Source: Microbispora corallina
Lineage (GTDB): Bacteria > Actinomycetota > Actinomycetes > Streptosporangiales > Streptosporangiaceae
Direction of reading: 5' to 3'
Assembly (NCBI RefSeq): GCF_016863035.1
Contig: NZ_BOOC01000040.1
Coordinates: forward strand, 27,113 to 91,112
Length of the DNA: 64,000 bases
The position numbers were made by a program, and so were the translations under genes. Positions 34,128 to 42,326 of this stretch are shown piece by piece; position 1 is the stretch's first letter; every line of letters starts with the position of its first letter. Below the pieces are notes generated by a model. The model was not told the DNA's origin and ran no database searches. It saw only the letters and a program-made list of their open reading frames with translations.

Positions 34128-35132
34128 ATGAGCGCCCTGACCGCCGTCCTTCTGGGGATCGTCCTGCTGGTCGCCAACGGCTTCTTCGTGGCCGCCGAGT
34201 TCGCCCTGGTGTCCTCCCGCCGGCACCGCCTGGAGGAGGAGGCCGTCTCCGGCGGCCGGCTCACCAAGATCGCGGCTCGTGCCGCCGTCCGCGGCGGCCG
34301 GGAGCTGTCGATCATGCTCGCGGGGGCCCAGCTCGGGATCACGCTGTGCTCGCTCGGCCTCGGCATGGTCGCCGAGCCCGCCATCGAGCACCTGCTCGAA
34401 CCCGTGCTCGTGCTGCTGCCGGAGTCCGCGCGCACCCCTGTGGCGTACGTCGTCGCGCTGGCCATCGTGACGTTCCTGCACATGGTCGTGGGCGAGATGG
34501 CGCCGAAGTCGTGGGCGCTCACCCACCCCGAACGCGCCGCGCTCGGCCTCGCGCTGCCGTTCCGGGGCTTCGCGTGGGCCGTCCGGCCGGTGCTCGCCCT
34601 GCTGAACGGCGCGACCAACGCCGTCCTCCGGGCGGGCGGCGTACGGCCCAGGGACGAGCTGGGCTCCACCAGGACGCCCCGCCAGCTCGCCATGCTGGTG
34701 GCCGAGTCGGGCCGCATGGGCATGCTCGACCGCGACGAGCACGACCTGCTGACACGGGCGCTGCGGGTGCAGTCCCAGCCGGTCGAGCGGCTCATGCTGC
34801 CGATCGGCGAGGCGCCGTCCGTTCCCGCAGGGGCCGGCGAGCGGACCGTGCGGGAGACGGCGGCGCGCACCGGGAGCCTCCGGATGCTCGTGGTCACCCC
34901 CGAGGACGTGGCCGGCGTGCTGCACGTCCGCGACGTCCTGGTCGAGCCCGGACGGCCGCCGGAGCAGCTGGTCACCCCCGCGCCCCGGCTGGCGCGGACC
35001 ACCACGCTGCCCGACGCCGTCACCGCGCTGCAGGAGGCCCGCGCCCAGCTCGGCGTCGTGACCGACGACAACGGCAGGCCCATCGGTGTGATCGACCTCA
35101 CTACGCTGGTCGGCGAACTGCTGGCCGCCTGA
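34128..35132 (+). CDS. CNNM-type protein with CBS pair, second copy
   Basis: The 334-aa protein has the same layout as the preceding gene (VANGFFVAAEFALVSSRRHR, IMLAGAQLGITLCSLGLG, VVGEMAPKSWAL), but the CBS region is shorter (RLMLPIGEAPSVP...LGVVTDDNGRPIGVIDLTTL) and the C-terminal CorC/HlyC domain is missing. Paired long and short CNNM genes are common in actinobacteria. Its last 32 bp overlap the convergent MFS gene. Confidence 0.9.
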   Translation: MSALTAVLLGIVLLVANGFFVAAEFALVSSRRHRLEEEAVSGGRLTKIAARAAVRGGRELSIMLAGAQLGITLCSLGLGMVAEPAIEHLLEPVLVLLPESARTPVAYVVALAIVTFLHMVVGEMAPKSWALTHPERAALGLALPFRGFAWAVRPVLALLNGATNAVLRAGGVRPRDELGSTRTPRQLAMLVAESGRMGMLDRDEHDLLTRALRVQSQPVERLMLPIGEAPSVPAGAGERTVRETAARTGSLRMLVVTPEDVAGVLHVRDVLVEPGRPPEQLVTPAPRLARTTTLPDAVTALQEARAQLGVVTDDNGRPIGVIDLTTLVGELLAA

Positions 35133-36285
35133 CGTCCCCGGGCGCCGGGGTGGTGGCCGAGGCGGCGAGCGCCAGCACGCCGGCCAGGGCGAACGCCGTC
35201 CCGTACCCGGCGTGCGTGATCAGCGCCCCGAGCGCGGGCGGCGTGGCCGCGGCGACCAGGTTCTGGGCCGTGTTCTGGGCGCCCATCGCCCGGCCGGCCC
35301 ACGCCTGCCCGGCCAGCTCGGAGACCGCGGTGAACGCCAGGCCGTTGCCGCTCATCGCGATCACCAGCGCGGCGATCAGCAGGGCGGGCGCGAAGGAGCC
35401 GCCGGCCTGGACGGCCGCCGCGAGGCACAGCGCGGCCGCGCCGTTGACCAGGGCCAGCCGGCGCATCGGCCCGACCCGGCTGCCCGCCCGGTCGGACCAG
35501 CGGCCGCACAGCAGCCGGCCGCCCGCCCCGGCGAACTGGGCGACCGCCACGACCGCGCCGGCCGCGCCGGTCGTCCAGTGGCGCTCGGCCACCAGGTAGG
35601 TCAGCGCGAAGGCCGCGGTCGCGAACTGGGGAACGACCAGCAGCATGCTCGCGCCGTGCACCCGCCACAGCGCCGGGTCCCCGTACGGCGAGGCGGACCG
35701 CTCTCCGGCCGCCCCACCGGGCCGGGGCGGGTCGACGACCATGAGCGCGACACAGACGGTCGTCAGGAGGCAGATGACCGCCATGACGAGCAGCGCGCCC
35801 CGCACGCCGCCCACGTGGACGGCAGGCGGGGTCAGCGCGCCCGCCACGGCCACGCCGAGCGGCTGGGCGGTCTGCCGCCACCCCATGGCGACCCCGCGCC
35901 GCTCCCGGGGGAACCAGCCGAGCACCACCCGCCCGCTCGCGGCGTTCGCCGAGGCGCCCGCGGCCCCGGCGAGGCCCAGCAGCGCGGCGAGCGCGACGGG
36001 GCTCGTCGTCCAGGCGGCCAGGCCGAGGAAGGCCGTGGCCAGGGCCAGGCCGCCGGCCATCGCGATCCGCTCGCCGTACCGGTCGGCGACCCAGCCCCAG
36101 GCGATGAGCGTGACGAGCATGCCCGCGCTGGGCGCCCCGACGATGACGCCCGCCTGGGCGAGGGACAGGCCGTACTCGGCCTGGAGGGCGGGCAGCAGGA
36201 ACGGCAGGCCGTACATGAACACGCATCCCGAGCCCTGCGCGGCGACGCCCAGGCTCAGCATGGTCCAGCGATTCGGTTGGCGCAT
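35101..36285 (-). CDS. Major facilitator superfamily transporter
   Basis: The 394-aa protein has 12 predicted TM helices and the MFS motif A-like loop WGWVADRYGERIAMAGGLAL; the second half repeats it as LLCGRWSDRAGSRVGPMRRL. It begins MRQPNRWTMLSLGVAAQG. The substrate is unknown; it resembles oxalate/formate- or CynX-type single-polypeptide carriers. ATG 36285 sits at the start of homology; a 19-bp palindrome 35 bp upstream is a likely operator. Confidence 0.82.
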   Translation of the reverse strand: MRQPNRWTMLSLGVAAQGSGCVFMYGLPFLLPALQAEYGLSLAQAGVIVGAPSAGMLVTLIAWGWVADRYGERIAMAGGLALATAFLGLAAWTTSPVALAALLGLAGAAGASANAASGRVVLGWFPRERRGVAMGWRQTAQPLGVAVAGALTPPAVHVGGVRGALLVMAVICLLTTVCVALMVVDPPRPGGAAGERSASPYGDPALWRVHGASMLLVVPQFATAAFALTYLVAERHWTTGAAGAVVAVAQFAGAGGRLLCGRWSDRAGSRVGPMRRLALVNGAAALCLAAAVQAGGSFAPALLIAALVIAMSGNGLAFTAVSELAGQAWAGRAMGAQNTAQNLVAAATPPALGALITHAGYGTAFALAGVLALAASATTPAPGDVRRPAVRRPA

Positions 36286-36319
36286 GCGGGGCACGCTACG
36301 CCGTGTCTCTCCATTCAAG

Positions 36320-36338
36320 ACGATATGTTTCGTATCGT
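36320..36338. promoter_or_regulatory. ACGATA-N7-TATCGT palindrome before the MFS gene
   Basis: ACGATATGTTTCGTATCGT is a perfect 6-bp-arm inverted repeat 35 bp upstream of the leftward MFS gene. Its AT-rich core in a very GC-rich setting suggests a repressor site (for example GntR or TetR type). No regulator gene is adjacent. Confidence 0.45.
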
Positions 36339-36590
36339 GAGACGGAGGGTGAATCCGCGCCTCGGACGCGTGCAAGCGCCGGGCAAGTGGTTTGAAAGGG
36401 CCGCTGGAGAGAATTGGGTCAGGCGCGCGCTTGGAGGGGGGCGCGCGCCGGAGCCGTCCGGCCCGGCCGCACCGGAAGGCCGCCATCCGCAGGCCTCATC
36501 GGAGGAAGGAGAGTCCGTCACGTGCGCGAGAGCGTCCCGGCGGGCATGACCGCGCGGCTCCCGTCGTCCCCGGCGGCCTCGTCCAGCCGA

Positions 36591-36770
36591 TTCCGGGGGT
36601 CGTCCCCCTGGGCAGGCACAAACAGAAAGCCCCGCGGGAAGGAAGCTCCGCTTCCGGCCACACGAGGCCGATTCCTCGGGGGTTCCAGGGGGTCGTCCCC
36701 CTGGGCAGACACAAACAGAAAGCCTCGGGGGAAGGAAGCTCCGCTTCCGACCACACGAGGCCGATTTCTG
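36591..36770. repeat. Two-copy 92-bp tandem repeat 3' of tRNA-Leu
   Basis: Two adjacent copies (36591-36682 and 36683-36770) each hold a GGGGGTCGTCCCCC hairpin, an ACAAACAGAAAGC box, a GGAAGCTCCGCTTCC hairpin and CACACGAGGCCGATT. They differ at a handful of positions. They lie directly downstream of tRNA-Leu on its strand. The rest of 36286-36590 holds only the MFS promoter region and nothing recognisable as a gene. Confidence 0.85.
36711..36748 (-). terminator. Terminator of tRNA-Leu
   Basis: On the minus strand a GGAAGC/GCTTCC hairpin (36734-36748) is followed by a T-rich run (complement of ACAAACAGAAAG, 36711-36722). It is 24 bp after the tRNA. A second copy in the upstream repeat unit would act as back-up. 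Confidence 0.65.
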
Positions 36771-36771
36771 G

Positions 36772-36854
36772 TGGGCAAGGGGGGAGTTGAACCCCCACGT
36801 CCTTTCGGACACACGGACCTGAACCGTGCGCGTCTGCCATTCCGCCACTTGCCC
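36772..36854 (-). tRNA. tRNA-Leu (anticodon CAG)
   Basis: Class II tRNA on the minus strand: acceptor GGGCAAG/CTTGCCC, D-arm TGGCGGAATGGCAGAC, anticodon arm CACGG-TTCAGGT-CCGTG (anticodon CAG), long variable arm, T-arm GGGGGTTCAACTCCCCC, discriminator A, no encoded CCA. A tRNA-Leu beside fhaA is conserved in many actinobacterial origin regions. Confidence 0.96.
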
Positions 36855-37008
36855 CTTACGGGTGCCCCCATCGCTGGGTGCCTGGAAAGGTTAGCACGTA
36901 ACCGCCCGTGCTACCGAACCCGGATACGATCCTTCTAAACGACGGCGCGGAGGAGCTGGTTCAGCCCTGATGCAGTCGCGACCAGGACGAGGGGAAGGGA
37001 GGTATCCG

Positions 37009-37749
37009 GTGGGAGTCCTTCAGCGCTTCGAGCGGCGGCTCGAAGGGTTGGTTGAAGGGGCCTTCGCGCGAGCGTTCAAGTCCGATCTCCAGCCGGTCGA
37101 GGTTGCCAGCGCCGTGCAGAGGGAGATGGACGAGCGCGCAGCGATCGTCGCCCAGGGTCGCACGCTCGTGCCGAACGACTTCGTGGTGGAGCTGTCGACG
37201 ACGGACAGCGAGCGGCTGGAGGTGTACGCCGACAGCATCAGCCACGAGCTGGCGAACCTGGCCAGGGAGTACGCGAAGGAGCAGGGCTACTCGTTCGTCG
37301 GCCCTGTGCGCGTGCGTTTCGAGACCGCGGAGGACCTGGCGGTCGGCCTGTTCCGGATCCGTTCCGGCGTCATCCGAGGGGCCACGGTCGAGCAGGACGA
37401 GATCAGGCAGCCCGCGAGCGACCTGCCCGCGAGCCGCCCGAGCGCGTTCCAGGGCCGGCCGCGGTTACTCGTGTCGACGCAGGACGACCCGCAGGGCCAG
37501 CGGTCCTACGAGCTGACCACACCGGTGACCCTGCTCGGCAGGGGCACTGATTGTGATCTTCGGCTGGTGGATCCGGGCGTATCACGGCATCATGCCGAGC
37601 TACGGGTCGAAGGGCAGCAGGTGGTGCTCGTCGACCTGGGATCCACCAACGGCACCTTCGTCAACGGCCAGCCGGTACGCAGGGTCGACATGCAGGACGG
37701 GACAAGGGTGACCTTGGGCCGTACGACACTGGTGTTCCGGCGCGATTAG
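37009..37749 (+). CDS. fhaA: FHA-domain protein FhaA
   Basis: The 246-aa protein has an N-terminal DUF3662 domain (VLQRFERRLEGLVEGAFARA, SDLQPVEVASAVQREMDE) and a C-terminal FHA domain (LLGRGTDCDLRLVDPGVSRHHAELR, LVDLGSTNGTFVNG). FHA domains read pThr; in mycobacteria FhaA binds phosphorylated MviN and links PknB signalling to peptidoglycan synthesis. GTG 37009 is chosen for the GGGAGG 9 bp upstream; an earlier ATG (36970) lacks an SD. First gene of the division operon. Confidence 0.95.
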   Translation: MGVLQRFERRLEGLVEGAFARAFKSDLQPVEVASAVQREMDERAAIVAQGRTLVPNDFVVELSTTDSERLEVYADSISHELANLAREYAKEQGYSFVGPVRVRFETAEDLAVGLFRIRSGVIRGATVEQDEIRQPASDLPASRPSAFQGRPRLLVSTQDDPQGQRSYELTTPVTLLGRGTDCDLRLVDPGVSRHHAELRVEGQQVVLVDLGSTNGTFVNGQPVRRVDMQDGTRVTLGRTTLVFRRD

Positions 37750-37766
37750 AGGTAGACAAACGGTCC

Positions 37767-38231
37767 ATGTCCGAGCTAACGCTGCTGCTGATCCGGCTCG
37801 CCTTCCTGGCGGTGCTGTGGTTCTTCGTGATCGCCGCGGTCGGCGTCATCCGGACAGACCTGTTCGGGCCGCGGACGGCTCCCGCGCCCGCGCGGAAGCC
37901 GGTCAAGCAGGCCCGGCCGGCGGCCAAGCCCAAGAAGGGTGAGCCTCGTCAGCTGATCGTCACAGGTGGCCCCCTGCAAGGGACCATCATCAACCTCACG
38001 GAGACGCCAATCACCATCGGCCGGGCGAACGACGCCACGCTGGTTCTCAGCGACGACTACGCTTCGAGCCGGCACGCCCGGCTCTTTCCTCAGGACGGCC
38101 AGTGGATCGTGGAAGATCTCGGCTCCACCAACGGCACGTACCTTGAACGCTCGAAAGTGACCCGCCCGACCCCGGTGCCCCTCGGAGTTCCGATCCGCAT
38201 CGGCAAAACCGTCATCGAATTGCGCAAATGA
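37767..38231 (+). CDS. fhaB: Membrane-anchored FHA protein FhaB (FipA)
   Basis: The 154-aa protein has one N-terminal TM helix (LLLIRLAFLAVLWFFVIAAV), a basic linker, and an FHA domain (TIGRANDATLVLSDDYASSRHARL, VEDLGSTNGTYL). Mycobacterial FipA joins FtsZ and FtsQ in division under kinase control. It lies 17 bp after fhaA; its TGA overlaps the pstP ATG. Confidence 0.95.
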   Translation: MSELTLLLIRLAFLAVLWFFVIAAVGVIRTDLFGPRTAPAPARKPVKQARPAAKPKKGEPRQLIVTGGPLQGTIINLTETPITIGRANDATLVLSDDYASSRHARLFPQDGQWIVEDLGSTNGTYLERSKVTRPTPVPLGVPIRIGKTVIELRK

Positions 38232-39502
38232 CCATCGCACTCCGCTACGCCGCTCGCTCGGACGTCGGACTCCTCCGTGAAGGCAACGAGGACTCGGCGT
38301 ACGCCAGCGGCCGCCTGCTCGCCGTCGCCGACGGCATGGGCGGGCATGCTCACGGCGAGGTGGCCAGCTCGGTCGCCATCGCCGCGCTGTCGTCCCTCGA
38401 CAGGGACGCATTCGGCGGTGACCTGCTCGGCGACATCGAGGCGGCCGTCCGGGACGCCAACCATCAGCTCCACGCGATGGTGGCCCGGGACCCAAGCCTC
38501 AAGGGCATGGGCACCACCCTCACCGCGATGCTCTGGAACGGCCCGCGCTTCGCGCTGGTCCACGTGGGCGACTCCCGCGCGTACCTGCTGCGCAACGGCG
38601 AGCTGTACCAGATCACGCACGACCACACACTGGTGCAGTCCCTCGTGGACGACGGCCGCATCACGCAGGAGGAGGCGGCCAACCACCCGCAGCGGTCGAT
38701 CCTGCTGCGCGCCCTCGACGGCAGCGGAGAGGTCGACCCCGACCTGCAGGACCGGGAGGCCCAGGTGGGCGACCGGTACCTGCTGTGCTCGGACGGCCTG
38801 TCCACCGTCGTCAGCGCCGAGACCCTGCACCACACCCTGACGACGATCGACGATCCCGAGGACGTCGTCCGGCAGCTGATCGACCTGGCCAACCGGGGCG
38901 GCGGTCCGGACAACATCACCTGCGTGCTCGCCGACGTGGTCGAGGTGGACGACACGCAGCCGCCGGTCTCGGCCGCGGCGGTCGTGGGCGCGGCCGGATC
39001 GGGGCGGGTGCGCTCGTCGCCGCCCGACACCCCGGCGGGGCGCGCGACCACGGTCACCGCGCCCCAGCCGGTCATCGTCGACGACGACCTGGACGACGAG
39101 CCCGTGCGGGAGACCACGTCCTCCGCACGGCGGTCCAGGCGACGACGATCCTGGCCCCTGGTCGTCACCCTGGTGGTGATCGTCGCCGCCGTGCTCGGGC
39201 TCGGCGGCTATTTCGCCTACCAGTGGACCCAGAACCAGTACTACATAGGAGCGAGCGGCGACGAGGTCGTCGTCTTCCAGGGCGTGGACGCGCAGTTCGG
39301 GCCGGTGTCCTTCAAGAAGGTCGCCTACACCGAGCACGCGCGCGTCTCGTCCCTGCCCGCGGTGCAGCAGGACCAGGTCCGCAGCGGCATCGCGGTCGAC
39401 GACCTCCAGGCCGGGATCAGCCGGATCAAGACGTTCGGCGGATCGCCGGCCAACGCGCCCGATCCCCACCCGACGCCGACCCCCACGAGGTCCGCCAATT
39501 GA
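38228..39502 (+). CDS. pstP: PP2C Ser/Thr protein phosphatase PstP
   Basis: The 424-aa protein has a PP2C domain (about 1-240) with metal-binding motifs GLLREGNEDSAYA, LLAVADGMGGHAHGE, GTTLTAML, CSDGLSTVV and GGGPDNITCV. An Asp/Pro-rich linker, one TM helix (WPLVVTLVVIVAAVLGLGGY) and an extracellular domain follow. It removes phosphates from PknA, PknB and their substrates. ATGA overlap with fhaB; its TGA overlaps the TTG of rodA. Confidence 0.97.
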   Translation: MTIALRYAARSDVGLLREGNEDSAYASGRLLAVADGMGGHAHGEVASSVAIAALSSLDRDAFGGDLLGDIEAAVRDANHQLHAMVARDPSLKGMGTTLTAMLWNGPRFALVHVGDSRAYLLRNGELYQITHDHTLVQSLVDDGRITQEEAANHPQRSILLRALDGSGEVDPDLQDREAQVGDRYLLCSDGLSTVVSAETLHHTLTTIDDPEDVVRQLIDLANRGGGPDNITCVLADVVEVDDTQPPVSAAAVVGAAGSGRVRSSPPDTPAGRATTVTAPQPVIVDDDLDDEPVRETTSSARRSRRRRSWPLVVTLVVIVAAVLGLGGYFAYQWTQNQYYIGASGDEVVVFQGVDAQFGPVSFKKVAYTEHARVSSLPAVQQDQVRSGIAVDDLQAGISRIKTFGGSPANAPDPHPTPTPTRSAN

Positions 39503-40872
39503 GTGCCGCCGACGTGACGCCCGTACCGATGACCGCGAAGCGGCGTGGAGCCCAGCTCGGCATGCTGGCCTTCGCCGTGCTGATCGTGATGGGCGCCTAC
39601 GCCAGCGTCGGACTCGGACTCAAGGACAAGGTCCCGTCCGGAATGCTGGTATACGGCCTCGGCCTCGGCGGCGTGATGCTCGCGGCCTACCTGGTGCTGG
39701 CGAAGTTCGCACCGTGGGCCGACCCCCTTCTGCTTCCCCTCGTGACGCTGGTCAACGGCATCGGCCTGGTGATGATCTATCGGCTGGAGGAGGGCGGAAT
39801 CAAGGACGCCTCCGCCGCCAACCAGCTCATGTGGACGGCGCTCGGCGTCGTGATGTTCTCCGCGACCCTGATCGCGTTGAGGGACCACCGCGCCTTGCAG
39901 CGCTTCACCTACACCGCCGGCTTCGTCGGGGTCGTGCTGCTCGTCCTGCCCGTGCTGCCGGTGGTCGGCAGCGAGCACTACGGCGCCAGGATCTGGATGA
40001 ACCTCGGCCCGTTCTCCCTGCAGCCGGGCGAGTTCGCCAAGCTGGCCCTCGTCGTCTTCTTCGCGGGCTACCTCGTGGCCAAGCGCGACGTGCTGGCCCT
40101 GGCGGGCCGCCGGCTGCTGCTCATCGACCTGCCCCGCGCCCGGGACCTCGGCCCGGTGCTCATCACGTGGGGCGTCAGCATCGCCGTCCTCGTCGCCGAG
40201 AAGGACCTCGGCACCTCGCTGCTGCTGTTCGGCGCGTTCATCGCGATGCTCTACATCGCCACCCAGCGCACGTCCTGGGTGCTCATCGGCGTCCTGCTGT
40301 TCGTGGGCGGCGCCCTCCTGGCCGGCCAGGTCTTCAGCCACGTTGAGGCCCGCTTCACCGGGTGGCTGCACGCCGACGACCCGAAGATCTACGACGCGGG
40401 GACGAGCTACCAGCTCATGCAGGGCCTGTTCTCGATCGGCTCGGGCGGCATCCTCGGCAGCGGGCTCGGGCGGGGCCACCCCGGCCTGACCCCCTTCTCG
40501 TTCTCCGACTTCATCTTCGACGCCACCGGTGAGGAACTGGGCCTCACCGGCCTGATGGCGATCCTCATGGTGTACGCCCTGATCGTGCAGCGGGGGCTGC
40601 GCACGTCCCTGGCATCGCGCGACCCGTTCTCCAAGCTCCTGGCGGGCGGCCTGTCGTTCATCCTGGCCTGGCAGGTGTTCATCATCGTCGGCGGCGTGAC
40701 CCGGCTGATCCCGCTGACCGGTCTGGTGACGCCGTTCATGTCCGCCGGGGGGTCGGCGCTGCTGGCCAACTGGATGCTCATCGCCCTGCTCGTACGGATG
40801 TCCGACGCGGCCCGCAGGCCGCCGCCGCAGGCGATCCAGGACGAGGGGCTGACGCAGGTGATGCAGCGATGA
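39499..40872 (+). CDS. rodA: SEDS peptidoglycan glycosyltransferase RodA/FtsW
   Basis: The 457-aa polytopic protein has about 10-12 TM helices. SEDS signatures include GARIWMNLGPFSLQPGEFAKLALVVFFAGYL, the catalytic-type Asp in VAEKDLGTSLLLFGAF, YQLMQGLFSIGSGGILGSGLGRGHP and FIFDATGEELGLTG. It polymerises lipid II with a cognate class B PBP, here pbpA. The TTG start at 39499, inside the pstP stop (TTGA), is unusual but fits the coupling seen through the operon; no better ATG/GTG precedes TM1. Confidence 0.93.
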   Translation: MSAADVTPVPMTAKRRGAQLGMLAFAVLIVMGAYASVGLGLKDKVPSGMLVYGLGLGGVMLAAYLVLAKFAPWADPLLLPLVTLVNGIGLVMIYRLEEGGIKDASAANQLMWTALGVVMFSATLIALRDHRALQRFTYTAGFVGVVLLVLPVLPVVGSEHYGARIWMNLGPFSLQPGEFAKLALVVFFAGYLVAKRDVLALAGRRLLLIDLPRARDLGPVLITWGVSIAVLVAEKDLGTSLLLFGAFIAMLYIATQRTSWVLIGVLLFVGGALLAGQVFSHVEARFTGWLHADDPKIYDAGTSYQLMQGLFSIGSGGILGSGLGRGHPGLTPFSFSDFIFDATGEELGLTGLMAILMVYALIVQRGLRTSLASRDPFSKLLAGGLSFILAWQVFIIVGGVTRLIPLTGLVTPFMSAGGSALLANWMLIALLVRMSDAARRPPPQAIQDEGLTQVMQR

Positions 40873-42326
40873 ACGGGCCGCTCAAGCGCGTGTCGGTGGC
40901 GTGCCTGCTCATGTTCGGGCTGCTCATGGCCAACGTGACCTATCTCGGAACGGTGAAGGCCGAGGACCTGCGCACCGACTCGCGCAACGTGCGGGCCTTC
41001 TACGCGCGCTACAACATCGACCGCGGCTGGATCACGGCCGACGACGGCAAGACCACGCTGGCCAAGACCGTCGACACGGGCGACACCACCTTCCGGTTCG
41101 CCAGGGAGTACCCCCTCGGCAAGGCGTTCGCGCACATCGTGGGCTTCTTCGCGCCGGAGAGCTCCAGCGGTATCGAGCGGGCGGAGGGCCGCTACCTCGA
41201 CGGCAGCCACCCCGACCTGGTCGTCCGCCGCGCGGTCGACCTGGTCAGCGGCAAGCCGGCCAAGGGCGCGAGCGTCGACCTCACGCTGAACACGAAGGCC
41301 CAGGAGATCGCGTACAAGGACCTCGCGAGCACCGGCAAGCGCGGCGCTGTCGTGGCGCTGAACCCCAAGACGGGCGCGATCCTGACCATGACGTCGGCGC
41401 CGTCGTACGACCCGAACCCCCTGGCCCTGGCCAACAAGGAGAAGGTCAACAAGGCCTACAACAAGCTCGACAAGGACCCGGACAAGCCGCTGCTCGACCG
41501 GGCCATCGACCTGACGTACGCGCCGGGCTCGACGTTCAAGACCGTCACGTCGGCGGCGTTCCTCAGCGACGACACCTCCCGCGACGAGAACACCGAGGTC
41601 GACGCGCCCGACTCGCTTCCGCTGCCGGGCACGACCATCTCCCTGCCCAACTACCACGGCGAGTCCTGCGGCGGCCGGGCGACGATGGTCGAGGCGCTGA
41701 CGGTCTCCTGCAACACCCCGTTCGCGAAGATCGGGATGGACCTGGGCTACGACAAGATGAAGGAGCAGGCCCAGAAGTTCGGGGTCGGCGTGCCGCTGGA
41801 GATCCCGCTCGGCGTCGCGTCGAGCAGCATCGGCCCCGACGAGGGCAAGGCCGCCCTGGCCCAGACCTCGATCGGCCAGCGCAGCAACCAGATGACGCCG
41901 CTGCAGATGGCCATGGTCGCGGCCGGCATCGCCAACCAGGGCACGGTCATGAAGCCGTACCTGGTGAACAAGATCATGGGTCCGGACGGCACAGAGATCG
42001 ACGGCACTCGGCCGGAGGAGCTCAGCGAGGCCGTCTCCCCCGAGGTGGCCGGCGAGCTGACCAAGATGATGATCAACGTGGTGCAGCACGGCACCGGCAC
42101 CGCCGCGCAGCTTCCCGGCATGACGGTCGCCGGCAAGACCGGCACGGCGGAGACCTCGCCGGGCAAGCCCTCGCACGCCTGGTTCATCGCGTTCGCCCCC
42201 GTGGAGGACCCGAAGGTGGCGGTGGCGGTCTTCGTCGAGTCCGGCAGCGCCGGCAACGACGCGACCGGCGGCGCCGTCGCCGCGCCGATCGCGCACGACG
42301 TGATGCAGGCGGTGCTCGGGCAGTGA
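40869..42326 (+). CDS. pbpA: Class B penicillin-binding protein PbpA
   Basis: The 485-aa protein has an N-terminal TM anchor (RVSVACLLMFGLLMANVTYL), a dimerisation domain, and the transpeptidase with SxxK in PGSTFKTVTS, SxN in VSCNTPF and KTG in VAGKTGTAETS. It crosslinks new septal or polar peptidoglycan with RodA. ATGA overlap with rodA and GTGA overlap with pknA place it in the coupled core of the operon. Confidence 0.96.
   Translation: MNGPLKRVSVACLLMFGLLMANVTYLGTVKAEDLRTDSRNVRAFYARYNIDRGWITADDGKTTLAKTVDTGDTTFRFAREYPLGKAFAHIVGFFAPESSSGIERAEGRYLDGSHPDLVVRRAVDLVSGKPAKGASVDLTLNTKAQEIAYKDLASTGKRGAVVALNPKTGAILTMTSAPSYDPNPLALANKEKVNKAYNKLDKDPDKPLLDRAIDLTYAPGSTFKTVTSAAFLSDDTSRDENTEVDAPDSLPLPGTTISLPNYHGESCGGRATMVEALTVSCNTPFAKIGMDLGYDKMKEQAQKFGVGVPLEIPLGVASSSIGPDEGKAALAQTSIGQRSNQMTPLQMAMVAAGIANQGTVMKPYLVNKIMGPDGTEIDGTRPEELSEAVSPEVAGELTKMMINVVQHGTGTAAQLPGMTVAGKTGTAETSPGKPSHAWFIAFAPVEDPKVAVAVFVESGSAGNDATGGAVAAPIAHDVMQAVLGQ

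Noticed and set aside
32540..36226. Leftward open frame of 1228 codons
   Set aside because: Antisense shadow of the two CNNM genes and out of frame with the MFS gene.
36889..36903. GGTTA-N5-TAACC before fhaA as a CGNR operator
   Set aside because: The half-sites are inverted relative to TAACC-N9-GGTTA and the spacing differs; probably chance.
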